DNA of 64,000 nucleotides from Echria macrotheca (lineage: Eukaryota > Ascomycota > Sordariomycetes > Sordariales > Schizotheciaceae), in the NCBI GenBank assembly GCA_030411725.1, contig MU839831.1, positions 1,488,001 through 1,552,000 of the forward strand, given 5' to 3'. The position numbers were made by a program, and so were the translations under genes. Of the stretch, positions 22,954 through 33,834 are shown one piece after another. The first letter of the stretch is position 1, and the number at the start of each line of letters is the position of its first letter. A model generated the notes under the pieces. It ran no database searches. It was not told the origin of the DNA and was given only the letters and a program-made list of their open reading frames with translations.

Positions 22954-24612
22954 TCAGCCCCTAAGCTGAAGCCGCTTGGTGAAAGCATTGTCAAACATGC
23001 CGGTGCTGTTCAGCTGGCGGTACACGGCCTGCCACCTGGGCAAGTCGGCATACCACTGCGTCACATCGGCGGCCGTCGTGAAGTCCCAGTCCAGCCCCCA
23101 GTGGACGCGCACGCCGCTGTTGTTGCCATTGCCACCGCAGATGGCCGCCTTCACGCGGCCGAGCAGGTCGCGGTCGTGGTGGATGCCGTACAGCATGTCG
23201 CACTCGATGGTGCACGTCAGCCTGCCGGCCTCGGGCGCGAGGAAGGCGTCCGAGGCCGCGACGAAGCGGATGCCGATCGGGCCGGCGATGATCCAGTTCT
23301 TGTCGTTGCCGAGCTGCTGGAACGTGGCGAGCGTTTTTTCTACCATGTCGACCGTGTTCGCCGCGTCGCAGTGCAGCTCGAGCGCCCAGGCCTTGACCGT
23401 GTTCGCGATGCCGAGCGTGAAGACCTTGTGGCTGACGTCGACGTACGGCGGCTCGTAGTCCGGGAGGAACTCGAGCGCCTTGTTGATGCAGCACCGGGCG
23501 AACGACACGCAGGGAAGCGCATTCAGCGCGAGGACCAATACGGGCGAGCCCTTCACGGCGGCCCACTCCGCGATCGAGCCGCCCGCGCTGAGACGGGAGC
23601 CGCTGGGGGGCGTCTTGGGCAGCCGCTTGCGCTCCACCGTGATGCAGGTGTGGGTGCCGTCGTCCTCGGCGTACGGGTTGATCAGCAGCTCGAAATGGTC
23701 GGTATTCTGGAGGAGGGGCGTCAGCTGGGATTTTACCGCCTCCCATGTCGTCTCGGCGCGGACCTCGGACACGCTGAAGGCCGGACACACGCGGATGCTG
23801 TACGAGTAGATGATGCCCAGGCAGCCCATGGCCACCTGGGCCGCGTGGAACCAGTCGTCGTCCTGCTTGAGGACCACGGGGACGTCGCCGGCCTCGGGCA
23901 GCCTGCCGCTGAATTTGGACGGGTCCGTGATGCCGTTCGCCGGCTCGATCTGGTACACGACGCCGGTTTCCGTCACGAGGACGATGGACAGCAGGAAGCT
24001 CGCCATGGGTCCGAACGCGATGCCCGAGCCGTGGGTCCCTGTCGACAAGGCGCCCGACACTGTCTGGCCGTCGTACGCGCCCATGTTGATGAGTCCGAGA
24101 TTAGCGTTGTCCAGCGCGTCGTTGAGCGCGCTGACCGTGATCCCGCACTGGACTCGGAAGATGTTGGCAGGGTCTGCGTTGGGCTTCAAGGACGTCTTGT
24201 CGACTGGGACGGGTTCGTTCAGGGTCCAGTGCGGATCGACGAGGATGGCGCCGTCGGTGTTGGTGATGTCGGAGAAGGAATGGCCGGAACCGACCGCGCG
24301 CACCGGCAACTTCTTGCTGCTGGCCTCGGTGACGATGTCGACCAGATCCTTCAGCGCCCTGGGTTTGCGCCACTCGAGTGGCTGGCATTTCTGTTTATCG
24401 ATGCAGTTCTCCCACGGTGGCACGGCGCCCTCGCGCACGATCGAGTGGACCTCGTGCGGGAACAGGCCCTGGGACTGACCGACGGCCTTGACGCCGTTGA
24501 GGACGGTGTCCGGGTCCTTGGCGAAGGCACGGATGAACTCCTCCTTCTTGGCCTCGTCGTCGGGTTTATTGAGAACCCATAGGAACAGCTCCTCGGCGTC
24601 GCTTTGTTCCAT
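22954..24612 (-). CDS. FAD-linked VAO-family sugar-lactone (D-arabinono-1,4-lactone-type) oxidase
   Basis: An intronless frame of 552 aa from the ATG at 24612. An upstream in-frame ATG at 24648 adds 12 residues and is less likely. An FAD-binding PCMH domain covers about 70-270, with VRAVGSGHSFSDI and GALSTGTHGSGIAFGP. The C-terminal half is the ALO/gulonolactone-oxidase substrate domain and ends near VHWGLDWDFT, where ALO enzymes carry an HWxK motif. Family members oxidise aldonolactones to (erythro)ascorbate with O2. At over 550 aa it is longer than typical ALO1, with about 60 extra N-terminal residues, and the HWxK lysine is not obvious. The exact substrate may therefore differ. Confidence 0.85.
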   Translation of the reverse strand: MEQSDAEELFLWVLNKPDDEAKKEEFIRAFAKDPDTVLNGVKAVGQSQGLFPHEVHSIVREGAVPPWENCIDKQKCQPLEWRKPRALKDLVDIVTEASSKKLPVRAVGSGHSFSDITNTDGAILVDPHWTLNEPVPVDKTSLKPNADPANIFRVQCGITVSALNDALDNANLGLINMGAYDGQTVSGALSTGTHGSGIAFGPMASFLLSIVLVTETGVVYQIEPANGITDPSKFSGRLPEAGDVPVVLKQDDDWFHAAQVAMGCLGIIYSYSIRVCPAFSVSEVRAETTWEAVKSQLTPLLQNTDHFELLINPYAEDDGTHTCITVERKRLPKTPPSGSRLSAGGSIAEWAAVKGSPVLVLALNALPCVSFARCCINKALEFLPDYEPPYVDVSHKVFTLGIANTVKAWALELHCDAANTVDMVEKTLATFQQLGNDKNWIIAGPIGIRFVAASDAFLAPEAGRLTCTIECDMLYGIHHDRDLLGRVKAAICGGNGNNSGVRVHWGLDWDFTTAADVTQWYADLPRWQAVYRQLNSTGMFDNAFTKRLQLRG

Positions 24613-26022
24613 TGCGAGTTTTTGATAAAGTAATGTATGTTGTTTCAAGTGATTGTTGATTCGACGTTAGTCAGAGAAGCTGGGGATAAAGTTGAGAAGA
24701 GAGGAACGGACGAAATGTTGCTTCGTTGTTTTCCGAGCGCTTCTTATAGGCATTATAAGCCCATTACGCCCCAGACATGAGGAATAGTTCCCCACTCCAA
24801 TTCCTGTGCAACTACATGACTGCATGTCATGCTATTCAGAGTTGGGGGTTCAGCTGGCCGCTAGAGTGGCACTAGAGGCGCGACGTTCCAAGTCTGGCCG
24901 TAGTGTGGGATGTCGTGCATCGATGTGGCTGGCTCGGCAACCCATAGGCCGGTCTAGAGCTGTCGAGGGACAACCCATCTGGGCTGGGCAGTCGCTTCAT
25001 CCAACGCAAGGTTGCGCGGAGATGGGATAAGGCTGCGTTGTCAACCTAAAGTCACTCTCGGCCGGCGTGGTTGCGAGATGCTTGGACGGGGGTTCAGATC
25101 TTGGTCACCTGTCACCATCGCAACCGCACTCTTTGGGAAGAGCGCAGACAGCCTCTTGGCGACGTGCTTCAACCTTGACCAATCGTTGAGGGGGATTGCC
25201 ATCTGCTTTTGTCAATACACTCGAGCTGAGGAATAAGCGTCCAGCTGGCAGAAAGTTCTGAGACATTTGTTGGCAATGCGCTCGGATGGAGGTGGATTTA
25301 GGTACTGAGGGTATATCCGTTTCTCTCTATCAAGGAGGAATGATCTCAAATTTTAGTCGACCCGGGCCCCTTTGGAGCGCGAGGAGAATTACTTTTTTCT
25401 TCCAGGAAAATAGTTGTACGTAGACAGCGTTGAGTGATGACGCCGAAGCCCACAGGAGGGTAAAACACTCGTCGGGGAACATTTCCTTCCTTCGCTCGCG
25501 TTTTACCGTGGAAGGTCGAAAGAAGAAAGGCTATCTGCGTCGTGGAGAAGGGCGGCCGCCTGGGCTATCTGCTAGAGTCCCGAGGTCCCGTTTCTCAAAG
25601 ATGCTGCCGGCCTTACATGATATAGTCATGATATTGTACTTGCTTACCAACCTGGCCGCCGCCCATCGGCACATCAAAGGTTTCAGCCTGTAAGGCAGAG
25701 TCTGCCTATCTTAACCAGCGGCATCTTTCACTTGCAAATATGGATGATCCAGCTGTGCCTGAGGCACAGTGCCTCACCACTAAACTCTTGCACGGCGACA
25801 CCTGCAAGGCACTCAAGTTGCACCCGTGTGTGGTACCTGCGCCAACAACCGTCCGAACATCTATTTACCCGACAAGAACATCGTGCCTCATCTCATTTGA
25901 AGCTTTCTTTTTTTTTTTTTTTTAATTTCTTTTTTCATGTTCTGTCATCGTGGTTCTTGTTTCACAAAATCGAACAGCAGCAGCAGCAGCAGCACAAGAC
26001 GCAGCGATATCCGACAGCAAAA
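24613..26022. other. Divergent intergenic region with homopolymer and triplet tracts
   Basis: Shared upstream region of the oxidase (-) and the membrane protein (+). TATA-like TTATAGGCATTATAA lies near 24744-24758. A poly-T tract (about 25905-25923) and a CAG triplet run (about 25976-25993) lie in the probable 5' UTR of the membrane-protein gene. No gene was recognised. Confidence 0.45.
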
Positions 26023-26781
26023 ATGGCCTCCTCGGCTTTCTCCCCGTCGCCAAACGCACCGGGCTCCATCCTCACCTTCACAACCCCCTTCCCTCAACCA
26101 GCCAGCTGCTCCTCGATCCTAACGACATCGGTGCAGGTCATCACCGGCTACGGCACCACGGCAACCAGCACGTATCTCCTCCCCGACACAACCGATGCGC
26201 GCTACACGGCCTGTCTGGCGCCGGCCGGCGGCGACAAGTTCTCCTTCAGTCCGGCCGTCTGTCCCCAGAGCTGGACGGCGTGGTGGCTAGGATGGTCGTC
26301 CGTTGATGGCGACCGCCGGGGGACCGCGGCGATCATCTCGACGGCCTACTGCTGCTCGCCAAGCTTCTCGCTCCCGGAAGAAACCCCAGATGTCCTATCC
26401 CCCTCGTGCGTACAGATCATCACCGCCACGACCGGCCCGAACAGCAACGGCGGCGGCCCCGTCGAGACGACGGCACTGAGCAAAGCATTAGTCCCTGCAT
26501 GGCACATCTCGTGGAAGGACACCGATGTCTCGACGCTGAGCCCCCAGCCGCCAGCAATTACCAGCGGAAGGTTCAAGACATGGGTTCCCGGGTCGAGTCC
26601 CGAGCCACAACCGACTCAGGGAAGCGCACTGGGCTCGCCGCTGTTCTACTTTCTGGTCGTCGGCCTTCCGTTGATCGTTGTCGCCGCCATTATTGCTTGT
26701 CTCTTTTTTGCCTGCCGCGCACGTTTCACAAGGCCGCAAAGCAGTGGCAGGCGAGGGTTTGGCAAGAAGACTCCTTCATAA
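26023..26781 (+). CDS. Single-pass membrane glycoprotein-like protein, unknown function
   Basis: An intronless frame of 252 aa. The start ATG at 26023 has a good context (AAAATGGCC). The N-terminal region is Ser/Thr/Pro-rich with spaced cysteines (PQPASCSSILTTS, YTACLAPAGG, PAVCPQSW, AYCCSPSF, SPSCVQIITAT). A Gly/Pro linker leads to one hydrophobic span at about 207-233 (FYFLVVGLPLIVVAAIIACLFF) and a short basic tail (CRARFTRPQSSGRRGFGKK). This layout matches a common class of uncharacterised pezizomycotina surface proteins with a Cys-rich ectodomain and basic cytosolic tail. There is no clear N-terminal signal peptide, so topology is inferred. Confidence 0.7.
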   Translation: MASSAFSPSPNAPGSILTFTTPFPQPASCSSILTTSVQVITGYGTTATSTYLLPDTTDARYTACLAPAGGDKFSFSPAVCPQSWTAWWLGWSSVDGDRRGTAAIISTAYCCSPSFSLPEETPDVLSPSCVQIITATTGPNSNGGGPVETTALSKALVPAWHISWKDTDVSTLSPQPPAITSGRFKTWVPGSSPEPQPTQGSALGSPLFYFLVVGLPLIVVAAIIACLFFACRARFTRPQSSGRRGFGKKTPS

Positions 26782-26995
26782 TAATACCTTGGGTATGTCC
26801 CGTGGTGGCAATGGTTGATTAGGTACTGTGAGGATTCGAGGACCTTTCTGGGCAGTGGATCGCCAGTGATGCAATTGACTCAATTGTCTATTGTTGTTGA
26901 AAAAGAGTCACACCGGCGAGACCACGCAGAACCCTAAAACTACCTATGGATAGATTTGATACACCACCTCGAAGATGTCGTCGTTGAGGGTGACA

Positions 26996-28375
26996 TCAGG
27001 GTGAATGGCAATCCGCCTTCCACTTTTCCAATATCTCCACAATCTTGACTCCATTCTTATCCAACGTCTCCGCGATCTTGGCTTCAATCTCCGCCCGTGT
27101 CTTCCCGTGAACTCCTCCTTTCGAAAGCCGCTTCATGCACATCGGGTAGTCGAGTATCCGCGGGCACAACAGAGCCAGGAGCTCATTGAGATCCCGCAGT
27201 CCGTCCTTTCCCGCAGTCTGACTCGGGCGAACAAGCCCCAAGCTCGCAAGCTCATCGTCCCAGGCTTTAGCGACCTCCCACATCTCCTTCTCCTCGTCGC
27301 TGAGACCCTCCAGAGCAGGGTCAAAGACACCAGACCACACCGCCTCTTGCAACAGCTCGTGATCCCGCGGAACCAAGCTACCGTATATCCCTCCAAAAAA
27401 CTCATGACAAGGATGCGTCACGCAAGCAAAATCAAAATCCAGCAGCGCCGTGATATGGTTCCACTTCTCACTGAAGAGCATATTCTGCATGGAGAAATCA
27501 CCATGGACAAGCACCCTTTGGCCGACATCTACACGCGAGAGCATCCGCTCGACACCGCCGTCGGCAATAAACTCCTCGATGCGGTCACGGACGCCGTTCG
27601 CTCTCCAGCCCGCCGTAACGGCGCCTTCCTCTTCGGAATGCTCCAGCTCTGTCCGTATGCTTGCGCGCCATACCTCCGCGTACGTGGTCCACGGCCCGCC
27701 GGGCAGAATCGGCATCTGTCCGTCGGCGATATGGCCATGCTCGTCGAAAGTGAGTCCTCCGAACTTGGTAACGCCGGCGGGAAGCTTGACTGATTGGACG
27801 CATGCGAAGATGTCGGCCATCTGGGAGATGGCATCCTTCTTAGCGTCGATGGATAGGCTGTTAAAGACCCCATGGTAAAGTTTCACACCGTAGCAAAATT
27901 CTTCAATGATCCAACCCATCCCGGCGACACCGTCGGTCTCATCGGGGCGATAGGGTGCCCACGCGTACACGGCCGGGACGATGACGGCGAGAAGGTCGGA
28001 TGCGAGCAGTGCTCTGCGGGCGAGGTGCTGCGACGCGACGATGCTCTGGACGCGGTTGGTATTGTTGAAGCCTCTGGCTTTGGGCTTGATGAATCGGAAA
28101 ACAAGCCTGTGTACGCCCCGGGCTGGAGGTGAGACGACGCCGGGCTGGGGAGGGAAGGAGGTCGGACCAGCTGGCCTGTGGAGTGTGATTTCATAGATGA
28201 AGTTTTTACCCCAGGGGGTTGAAAGCGGTTCCGGTTCTATGATAGCCTGTATATTTGTCAAAAGGGGTCAGCCTGGCGAAGTACATTGTCCAAACGCGTT
28301 TGGGCCTCCGACCCTCAGCCCAAACCTGCCCAAAATCCGGTCAATCTCCACCTCATGGGAAAAGATGCTGGCCAT
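26996..28375 (-). CDS. APH-fold phosphotransferase (aminoglycoside phosphotransferase family)
   Basis: Main exon 26996-28246 (417 codons) contains the kinase-like catalytic loop VLVHGDFSMQNMLF (HxDxxxxN) and the metal-binding LLDFDFACVTHPCHEFFGG. These are the signatures of fungal APH/choline-kinase-fold proteins. The 5' end is ambiguous. The same frame continues upstream through an in-frame TGA (28265-28267) to MASIFSHEVEIDRIL (ATG at 28375). A phase-0 intron 28247-28312 with a GTCGGA donor, a CTGAC branch site and an ATACAG acceptor removes the stop, giving 437 aa; I modelled that. If it is not spliced, the gene is N-terminally truncated. Substrate unknown. Confidence 0.75.
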
Positions 28376-29142
28376 TGAAACGGGTTGGCAAAAGGGGATA
28401 AAGGCCTCGAAGCGGCGAATTGAACAAGGCTCTGTATCCAAGAGTGCTGTGGTTGAAAGGTTGGTTGATAGAGGGAAATTTCTGGTGAAGCAGACTTGGT
28501 GGGAGAGTCTACATTTTATAGCCACCGGCGAGTCTGGCTCCCGGTGTCTGAGATATCAGGCGTCCTCGGCACGCACCTTCCTCGCTTTTACAACCGGATT
28601 CGTCAGCAGGAAGGGCCCTTCGAGGTTGCCTTGGTTAACTGCTGGTGGCGACAGCTTCTCTGCCAGAGCAGAACCTGTACAACACCAACAGCAGGAAGAA
28701 AGCTGCACCCGAGAGCTCCCAGACCCCCGAAACGGCATCGACCGAGACGCCATGGGGCAGCTTCTAACCCGAAGCCGAAGAAACGCACCTTCAGAAGCGG
28801 ATGAGTGGCGTGGTATCTGGCGGCTTCTGTTTCCCGCAGAGGCCGAGGTGGTGACTTCCCATGAGGGCATTGCAGCAATGGGAGGTTAAACTCAAGAAAG
28901 AGCCCGGCTTCTCGGAAGTTTGTACGCACAGCGACCGACGACTCCCTGAACGCATCGCTCAACCAATATTTCAACTTCGTGTCTGCTGCGTCACCCCCCA
29001 TGCACGGGATATAAACAACAAAAACTTTGCCGTGATTCCAATTTGTGGCCAAGCCCAACGTCCTATAAATCATACAGACCACACATAAAAACTCCACGCG
29101 TGTTTCTTCTTGTCAGTCCAATTCCACCGCACCGCCGACACT
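28376..29142. other. Intergenic, nothing recognised
   Basis: Upstream of the phosphotransferase and downstream of the low-complexity gene. No supported coding or RNA feature. Confidence 0.4.
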
Positions 29143-30726
29143 TCAACGCTGCTGCCCTCCAAGTCCCCCAAGAACGCCGCCCAGCAACCCGCCGACACCC
29201 TGCGTCACACCTCCGACAACAGACCCAACACCACCGAGCAGGTCTCCCTGGCCAATCTTCCCCACACCATCCCCAAGCCCGCCCGTAATACCGGTAACAG
29301 CGCCGCCGACGCCACGACCCAGGCCGCCCACGACGCCGCCGACCGGTCCGCCGACAGCATCACCAACTCCGCCGAGAGTCCCGCCGACCGTGTCGCCCTA
29401 TACAACAAAAGCAAAAAAAGGTCAGCCGCCGCTAGTAGTCATCAACCACTGCCAGATCCTCGAGTCGCGCTGCAATGGTAAAGCACACGTCAGACGAGGC
29501 ATGTGAGAAACTTCTCGTCTAAGAAAACCAAATCCACTTACCAATCCCTTGCCCACTCCGCCGACAGTCTTCCCAAGGCCACCCGTCACGCCCCCAACGG
29601 TCCCGAGCACGTCTCCACGGCCCAGTGCCCGCGTCGTATTTCCCACGGTCTGTCCCACGCCGTCGACGGCCTGGCCAACCGTGCCCTGTACCCCCGACGT
29701 AACGCCTCCTACTGCGCGTCCCACGCCGCCGACGGTGTTCCCGACGAGGCCGGTGACCGGGTCTTGTGCCCCCGCCCGTCCCTGCTGCTGCTGTTGATAT
29801 CCCTGCTGCGGATATCCCTGCTGCTGCTGTACCTGGCCGCTCCGCTGGGCCGGGACCATAGCCCCCGACATGGTCTTCTCACGCTGGACGAACTGAGACG
29901 TGGGGATGCGCGCCTCGGGAGCATACTTCTTCTGCTTCTTCGGCTGGGCCGCTTGTTCCTGTGCCTGCGCGAGAGCCGGTGCCATCGGGTTGCTGTATAC
30001 CTGAGCCGGAGCAGCCGGAGCCGGGGCCGGAGCAGACGGCTTGGAGGCCGGGCGGGACGGCAGGGCCGACGTGGCCGGAGTCCGGTAGACCTGGCGGCTT
30101 GCGGCGGTCGATGGCTCCAGATACGTCAGACGGGTGGACGAGGGCTGGACGCGAGAAGCGGAGGGAGTCACGGTTGCCCGGACCTTGGGTGGCGCCGGCG
30201 CCGGTGCCGGTGCCGAGTGAGACGTGCCGTTTGCGGCGGCGAGCTCGGCCGATTTTCGAACGGCACGCTTCGTATGGGCCGTCCACGTGGCAGGCCGGAA
30301 GTTTGGTGCGGGTGCTGAGGGTGTTGCCGGTGCAATGGGGGCCGCGGGTGCGAACCTCTTCGCGGTGGCCGCAGCCGCAGCCGGAGCTTTCGGGACTGCC
30401 GCAGTTGTTCTGTGTTTTGTTCTGGTCTCATGCTTGCTCGCGGTCTTTGCGGCTGTGACTGTGTGGTGGGACTCGACCTTTTTCGTCGCCGAGGACGACG
30501 ACTTCTTTGCCGCCTTGTCAACAGGCTTGGCAGGGGTGCTGGAGGACTTCTTCACCTCCTTCACCGGGGCCGAAGTGGTCTTCTTGACAGTCTCGGCAGT
30601 AGCCTTGGGTTTTGATGTCGACGACGGCTTGGTCTTGGTGGTGCTCGTCTTCGTCCTCGGCTTCGAAGCCGGCGCGGCCGTTGTGGCGTGGCTACTCTTT
30701 TTAACCGTGGCTGCTGGGGTCGGCAT
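29143..30726 (-). CDS. Low-complexity protein with Gly-Val-Gly repeat C-terminus, unknown function
   Basis: Two exons (29542-30726, 29143-29397) around a 144-nt intron give 479 aa. Residues 1-110 are Lys/Ser/Thr/Ala-rich and strongly basic (STKTKPSSTSKPKATAETVK). The middle is Ala/Pro-rich. A Gln/Tyr/Gly patch follows (QQQQGYPQQGYQQQQQG). The last 150 residues are a degenerate repeat of the type GGVGxxVGG or GGVTGGLG, alternating small and hydrophobic residues. There is no signal peptide, no transmembrane span and no folded domain. Such compositions occur in LEA-like or phase-separating and membrane-surface proteins, but I do not recognise this one. Splicing continues the Gly-repeat seamlessly, which supports the intron. 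Confidence 0.65.
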
Positions 30727-31807
30727 CTTGGGCAGCTTTTCACAGAAAACTGGAACGAAAGAATAAACAAAAGGGGCGACCGAACAATTTCAGGGCAAAC
30801 AAGAAAGTCTGCACGTTATTAGGGATTCTACAAGCTAAGAGGAACCATGGTCACCGCTTGCCCCAACGGGCTCACCAGATATAGGCAAGATATCGCTGCT
30901 GCTGACCATGACGTCAACCGCCGCGACCCCGCTCTCCGAACCAACTCTGGCTGTGAAACAGCTATTTGGCAGAAGGGCACTCGGCAGCAGGGAATGGGTG
31001 GGAGGCAAAGTGTGATGTTGGAGGCTGTGATTCGCCCGGGCTGTGCTGCGACATGTGTGTGGAGAAGTCCTTGGTGGAGGGAGCGCTGTCGCCACTCGGA
31101 CATGTTTCTGCTCATCGGGACAGGACGAACCAACCACGGCTTCGGGGTCCGCCCATCTTGAATATCAAGCCGTGTTCCCGGCTCTTATGCCATGTCATCG
31201 AGATCTGCTGTCATTATACTGATTTGTGTCTCCTGAGAGACCAGGGGTTGTCGCTCAGGGGTTAGTGTCAGTCAACAAACCCCTGAACACAATCATACTT
31301 TGACATGAAGTACGTGGAACCTCACCGCCTACAACTAGATAATCCTTCAGCATCCGCATTCCAGTTCATTCCCCCACTACTGCGTGCCATTTACAAACAA
31401 CCACCTCAACTAGGTACTACGTTGGTCATCATCAGAGGGTTAGGGTTAACTATGGCCGCACCTCAGCACGCCAACCAAACGAGGTGATGGTGTTGATAGG
31501 GGTTTTAATCAAGAACCGATCAAACTTCGAGCCATAGCCATCTAGTAAATATAAATATCGATGTATACAGCCGGACTGACTGAGATTTTATGATCATGTA
31601 CGGAATAGGCACCGCCCTCAGAGCGCCGATCTTGGTCAACCCCAGCCGCCTTCAAGATCGCCATATTCGATTCTGAATCATGACGCACCGCCCTTTAGTG
31701 TCAGCCATCATTCCGACCTCAAATTCTTTGAATTCCCTCTCCCTCAAACCATAAGTCATAATCCCAGGGCTGTGTCATCTTCATGAAATCTGCTGCCCAC
31801 GGCCATC
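30727..31807. other. Divergent intergenic region, no gene
   Basis: Between the low-complexity gene (-) and the FAD oxidoreductase (+). A single TTAGGGTTA near 31440 is not a telomeric array. Nothing else was recognised. Confidence 0.45.
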
Positions 31808-33625
31808 ATGACATCGCCACAGCAGCCAGTCAAAAAGGTGCTCATCGTCGGTGCCGGTGCAGCTGGTAAGAATTTTTCACACAGATTATCCTCATCAAAT
31901 CTCACGGTCATCCCCAGGAATGTCATGCGCACACCATCTAGCCCAGCACCCAGAAAAATTCGACGTCACCCTGATCGACGCGTCGGACTACTGCGGCGGC
32001 CAGGCCTTCTCCATCCCGATCAACAACGAAAAACACGGCGCGTCATGGCTCAACCAGGGCGTCCAGGGCGGGTCCTACATCTTCCACCACACCATGACCA
32101 TGTTCGCGCGCCAGGGACACGTCGCGAACCCAGTCCGGCTGCAGGTCTCGTTCGGGAAGGACGACCGCTTCTGGACCAACGTGTACCCGACCAAGCTGCT
32201 GGCGCGACACCAGGGCGAGATCCGCCGGTTCGTGTGGATGCTCCGGATCGTGCGGTGGTTTGAGATCTTCTTCGCGCTCGTGCCGATCAAGATTCTTCTC
32301 AGGCTGTTCTGGTTCAGCTACGAGTTCGCCAACACGGTGGCCCTGCCCATGGTCGCCTTGTTCCTGGGGACGGGCAACTACACGCCCGACGTGCCTAGTA
32401 TTATTCTCGAGCGGCTGTGCACGAGTCCGACGTATGGCATGTGGTATCCGCCTGACAAGGAGAGCATTGCTAGCAATCTTCCTCCCATGGTTGTGTCTCC
32501 GAATTTTAGTAGGTTTTATGGGGATTGGCGGAAGGACCTGGTGAAGAAAGGGGTCAAAGTTCGACTGTCGACCGAGGCCACGGAAATTGTTCGCCGTGAT
32601 AGGTCGGGGGTTGACGTGAAGATCATCAAGAGGAAGCCGACCTCTGACGGCCATAATCCCGCGAGTGCCTGGGCGGCCGAGGATAACACCAGCCACGCCG
32701 ACGTTGACGCCGAGGAATCGCTGGAGCACTACGACGAGATTGTGCTCTGCTGCTTGTAAGTGGGCCCGAAGCATCATTTCTCACACATCCAGACTGATGA
32801 CATACCTATCCCAGAGCCGACACGGCCAAACGCCTCCTCGGCAAGACCGCCTCGTTCCGAGAGCGCCACGTCCTCGGCTCGGCCAAGTTCAGCGACGACA
32901 TGACCATCACGCACAGCGACGGCGTCTACATGCGCAAGCACTACGAGAACTTTTTTAATGAGGTCCAGGCCGTCTCGTCGCTCAGCGGCAAGAGCCAAAC
33001 CGCCCGTCTCGAAGCGGCCCGCACCAACTTCCGGCCCATGTACTACATCAAGCCGTACGAGGCCGACCTGACCAAGCTCGAGATGTGCTTCGACTGCACG
33101 AACTACCAGGCCCAGTTCCCGCCCGACCTGCCGTTTGATCGGCACGTCTTCCAGACTATTTTCTTGAATAGGAAGCGGGACGGGCATCTCTGGACGGATC
33201 ATGAGATTGACGAGACTAAGATTATTAGGAAGGACTGGTGGCATCAGTTGTGCCATTCGTGGACGCACTATGTTTTTGTGGTGCCTTGGATGTGGATGTT
33301 GCAGGGGAGGAAGCATACGCGCTTTGCAAGCTCGTGGACGGTGGTTAATGCCCACGAGGTGGCGATTATGAGCGGGTTGGCGGCCGCTGTGGACTTGGGA
33401 GCGAGTTATCCAGAGGACTTGGAGCGGGATGGGTTCGCCTTGTTGATGTTTCGACTTTATTACCTGTTGATTTATGGGCGATGGTACCGACGAAAGACGT
33501 CCAAGGCTGGGACTGGGGAGGACTGGGGCAGTGGGCTGTATGGGAGCGTGTATCAGGGGCCTGGAGTAGTTGAGGAGGAGAGGCAGATGTGGCGGGCGGA
33601 CACCGAGATGTCACAGACTCTGTAA
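31808..33625 (+). CDS. FAD/NAD(P)-binding Rossmann-fold oxidoreductase (amine-oxidase-like)
   Basis: Three exons (31808-31865, 31918-32755, 32815-33625) give 568 aa. The N-terminus is a textbook dinucleotide-binding strand-turn-helix, VLIVGAGAAGMSCAHHLA, split by the first intron inside GxGxxG, with the acidic strand end at VTLIDASDYCGG. YYIKPYEADLTKLEMCFDC and ASSWTVVNAHEVAIMSGLAA resemble the C-terminal FAD-contact region of the amine-oxidase/phytoene-desaturase superfamily. A hydrophobic stretch at about 130-165 (FEIFFALVPIKILLRLFWF) suggests membrane association. Substrate cannot be inferred. It lies just upstream of repeat copy D. Confidence 0.85.
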
Positions 33626-33711
33626 GGTTGACAAGATGTGCAAGGGGCAAAAGTGTTTGGGCGTCCGAGATCTCATCGATAGTAATTTGATTTCACCACT
33701 GATGTGTATAC

Positions 33712-33834
33712 GCTTGAAAGACTGAGGTAAGGATGGTTGTTTTTCTGGAACAGGAAAAGTGAACCTGTGGCTGGCTAAATACAGTGCACTGGGTCTATGC
33801 GTGCCTTCCCTCTTGTCTGGGTGCTCCTGCCTGG
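33712..33834 (+). repeat. Dispersed ~120-bp repeat, copy D
   Basis: TGAAAGACTGAGGTAAGGAT ... CCTGTGGCTGGCTAAATACA ... GTCTGGGTGCTCCTGCCTGG. Nearly matches copies A and B over the whole unit. Confidence 0.75.

Noticed and set aside
22879..24582. 567-codon plus-strand open frame
   Set aside because: Exactly antisense to the sugar-lactone oxidase. Arg/Val/Asp-rich translation arises from GC-biased third positions of the real gene.
31438..31448. TTAGGGTTA resembling telomeric repeat
   Set aside because: Single occurrence, no array; chance or a solitary interstitial motif.
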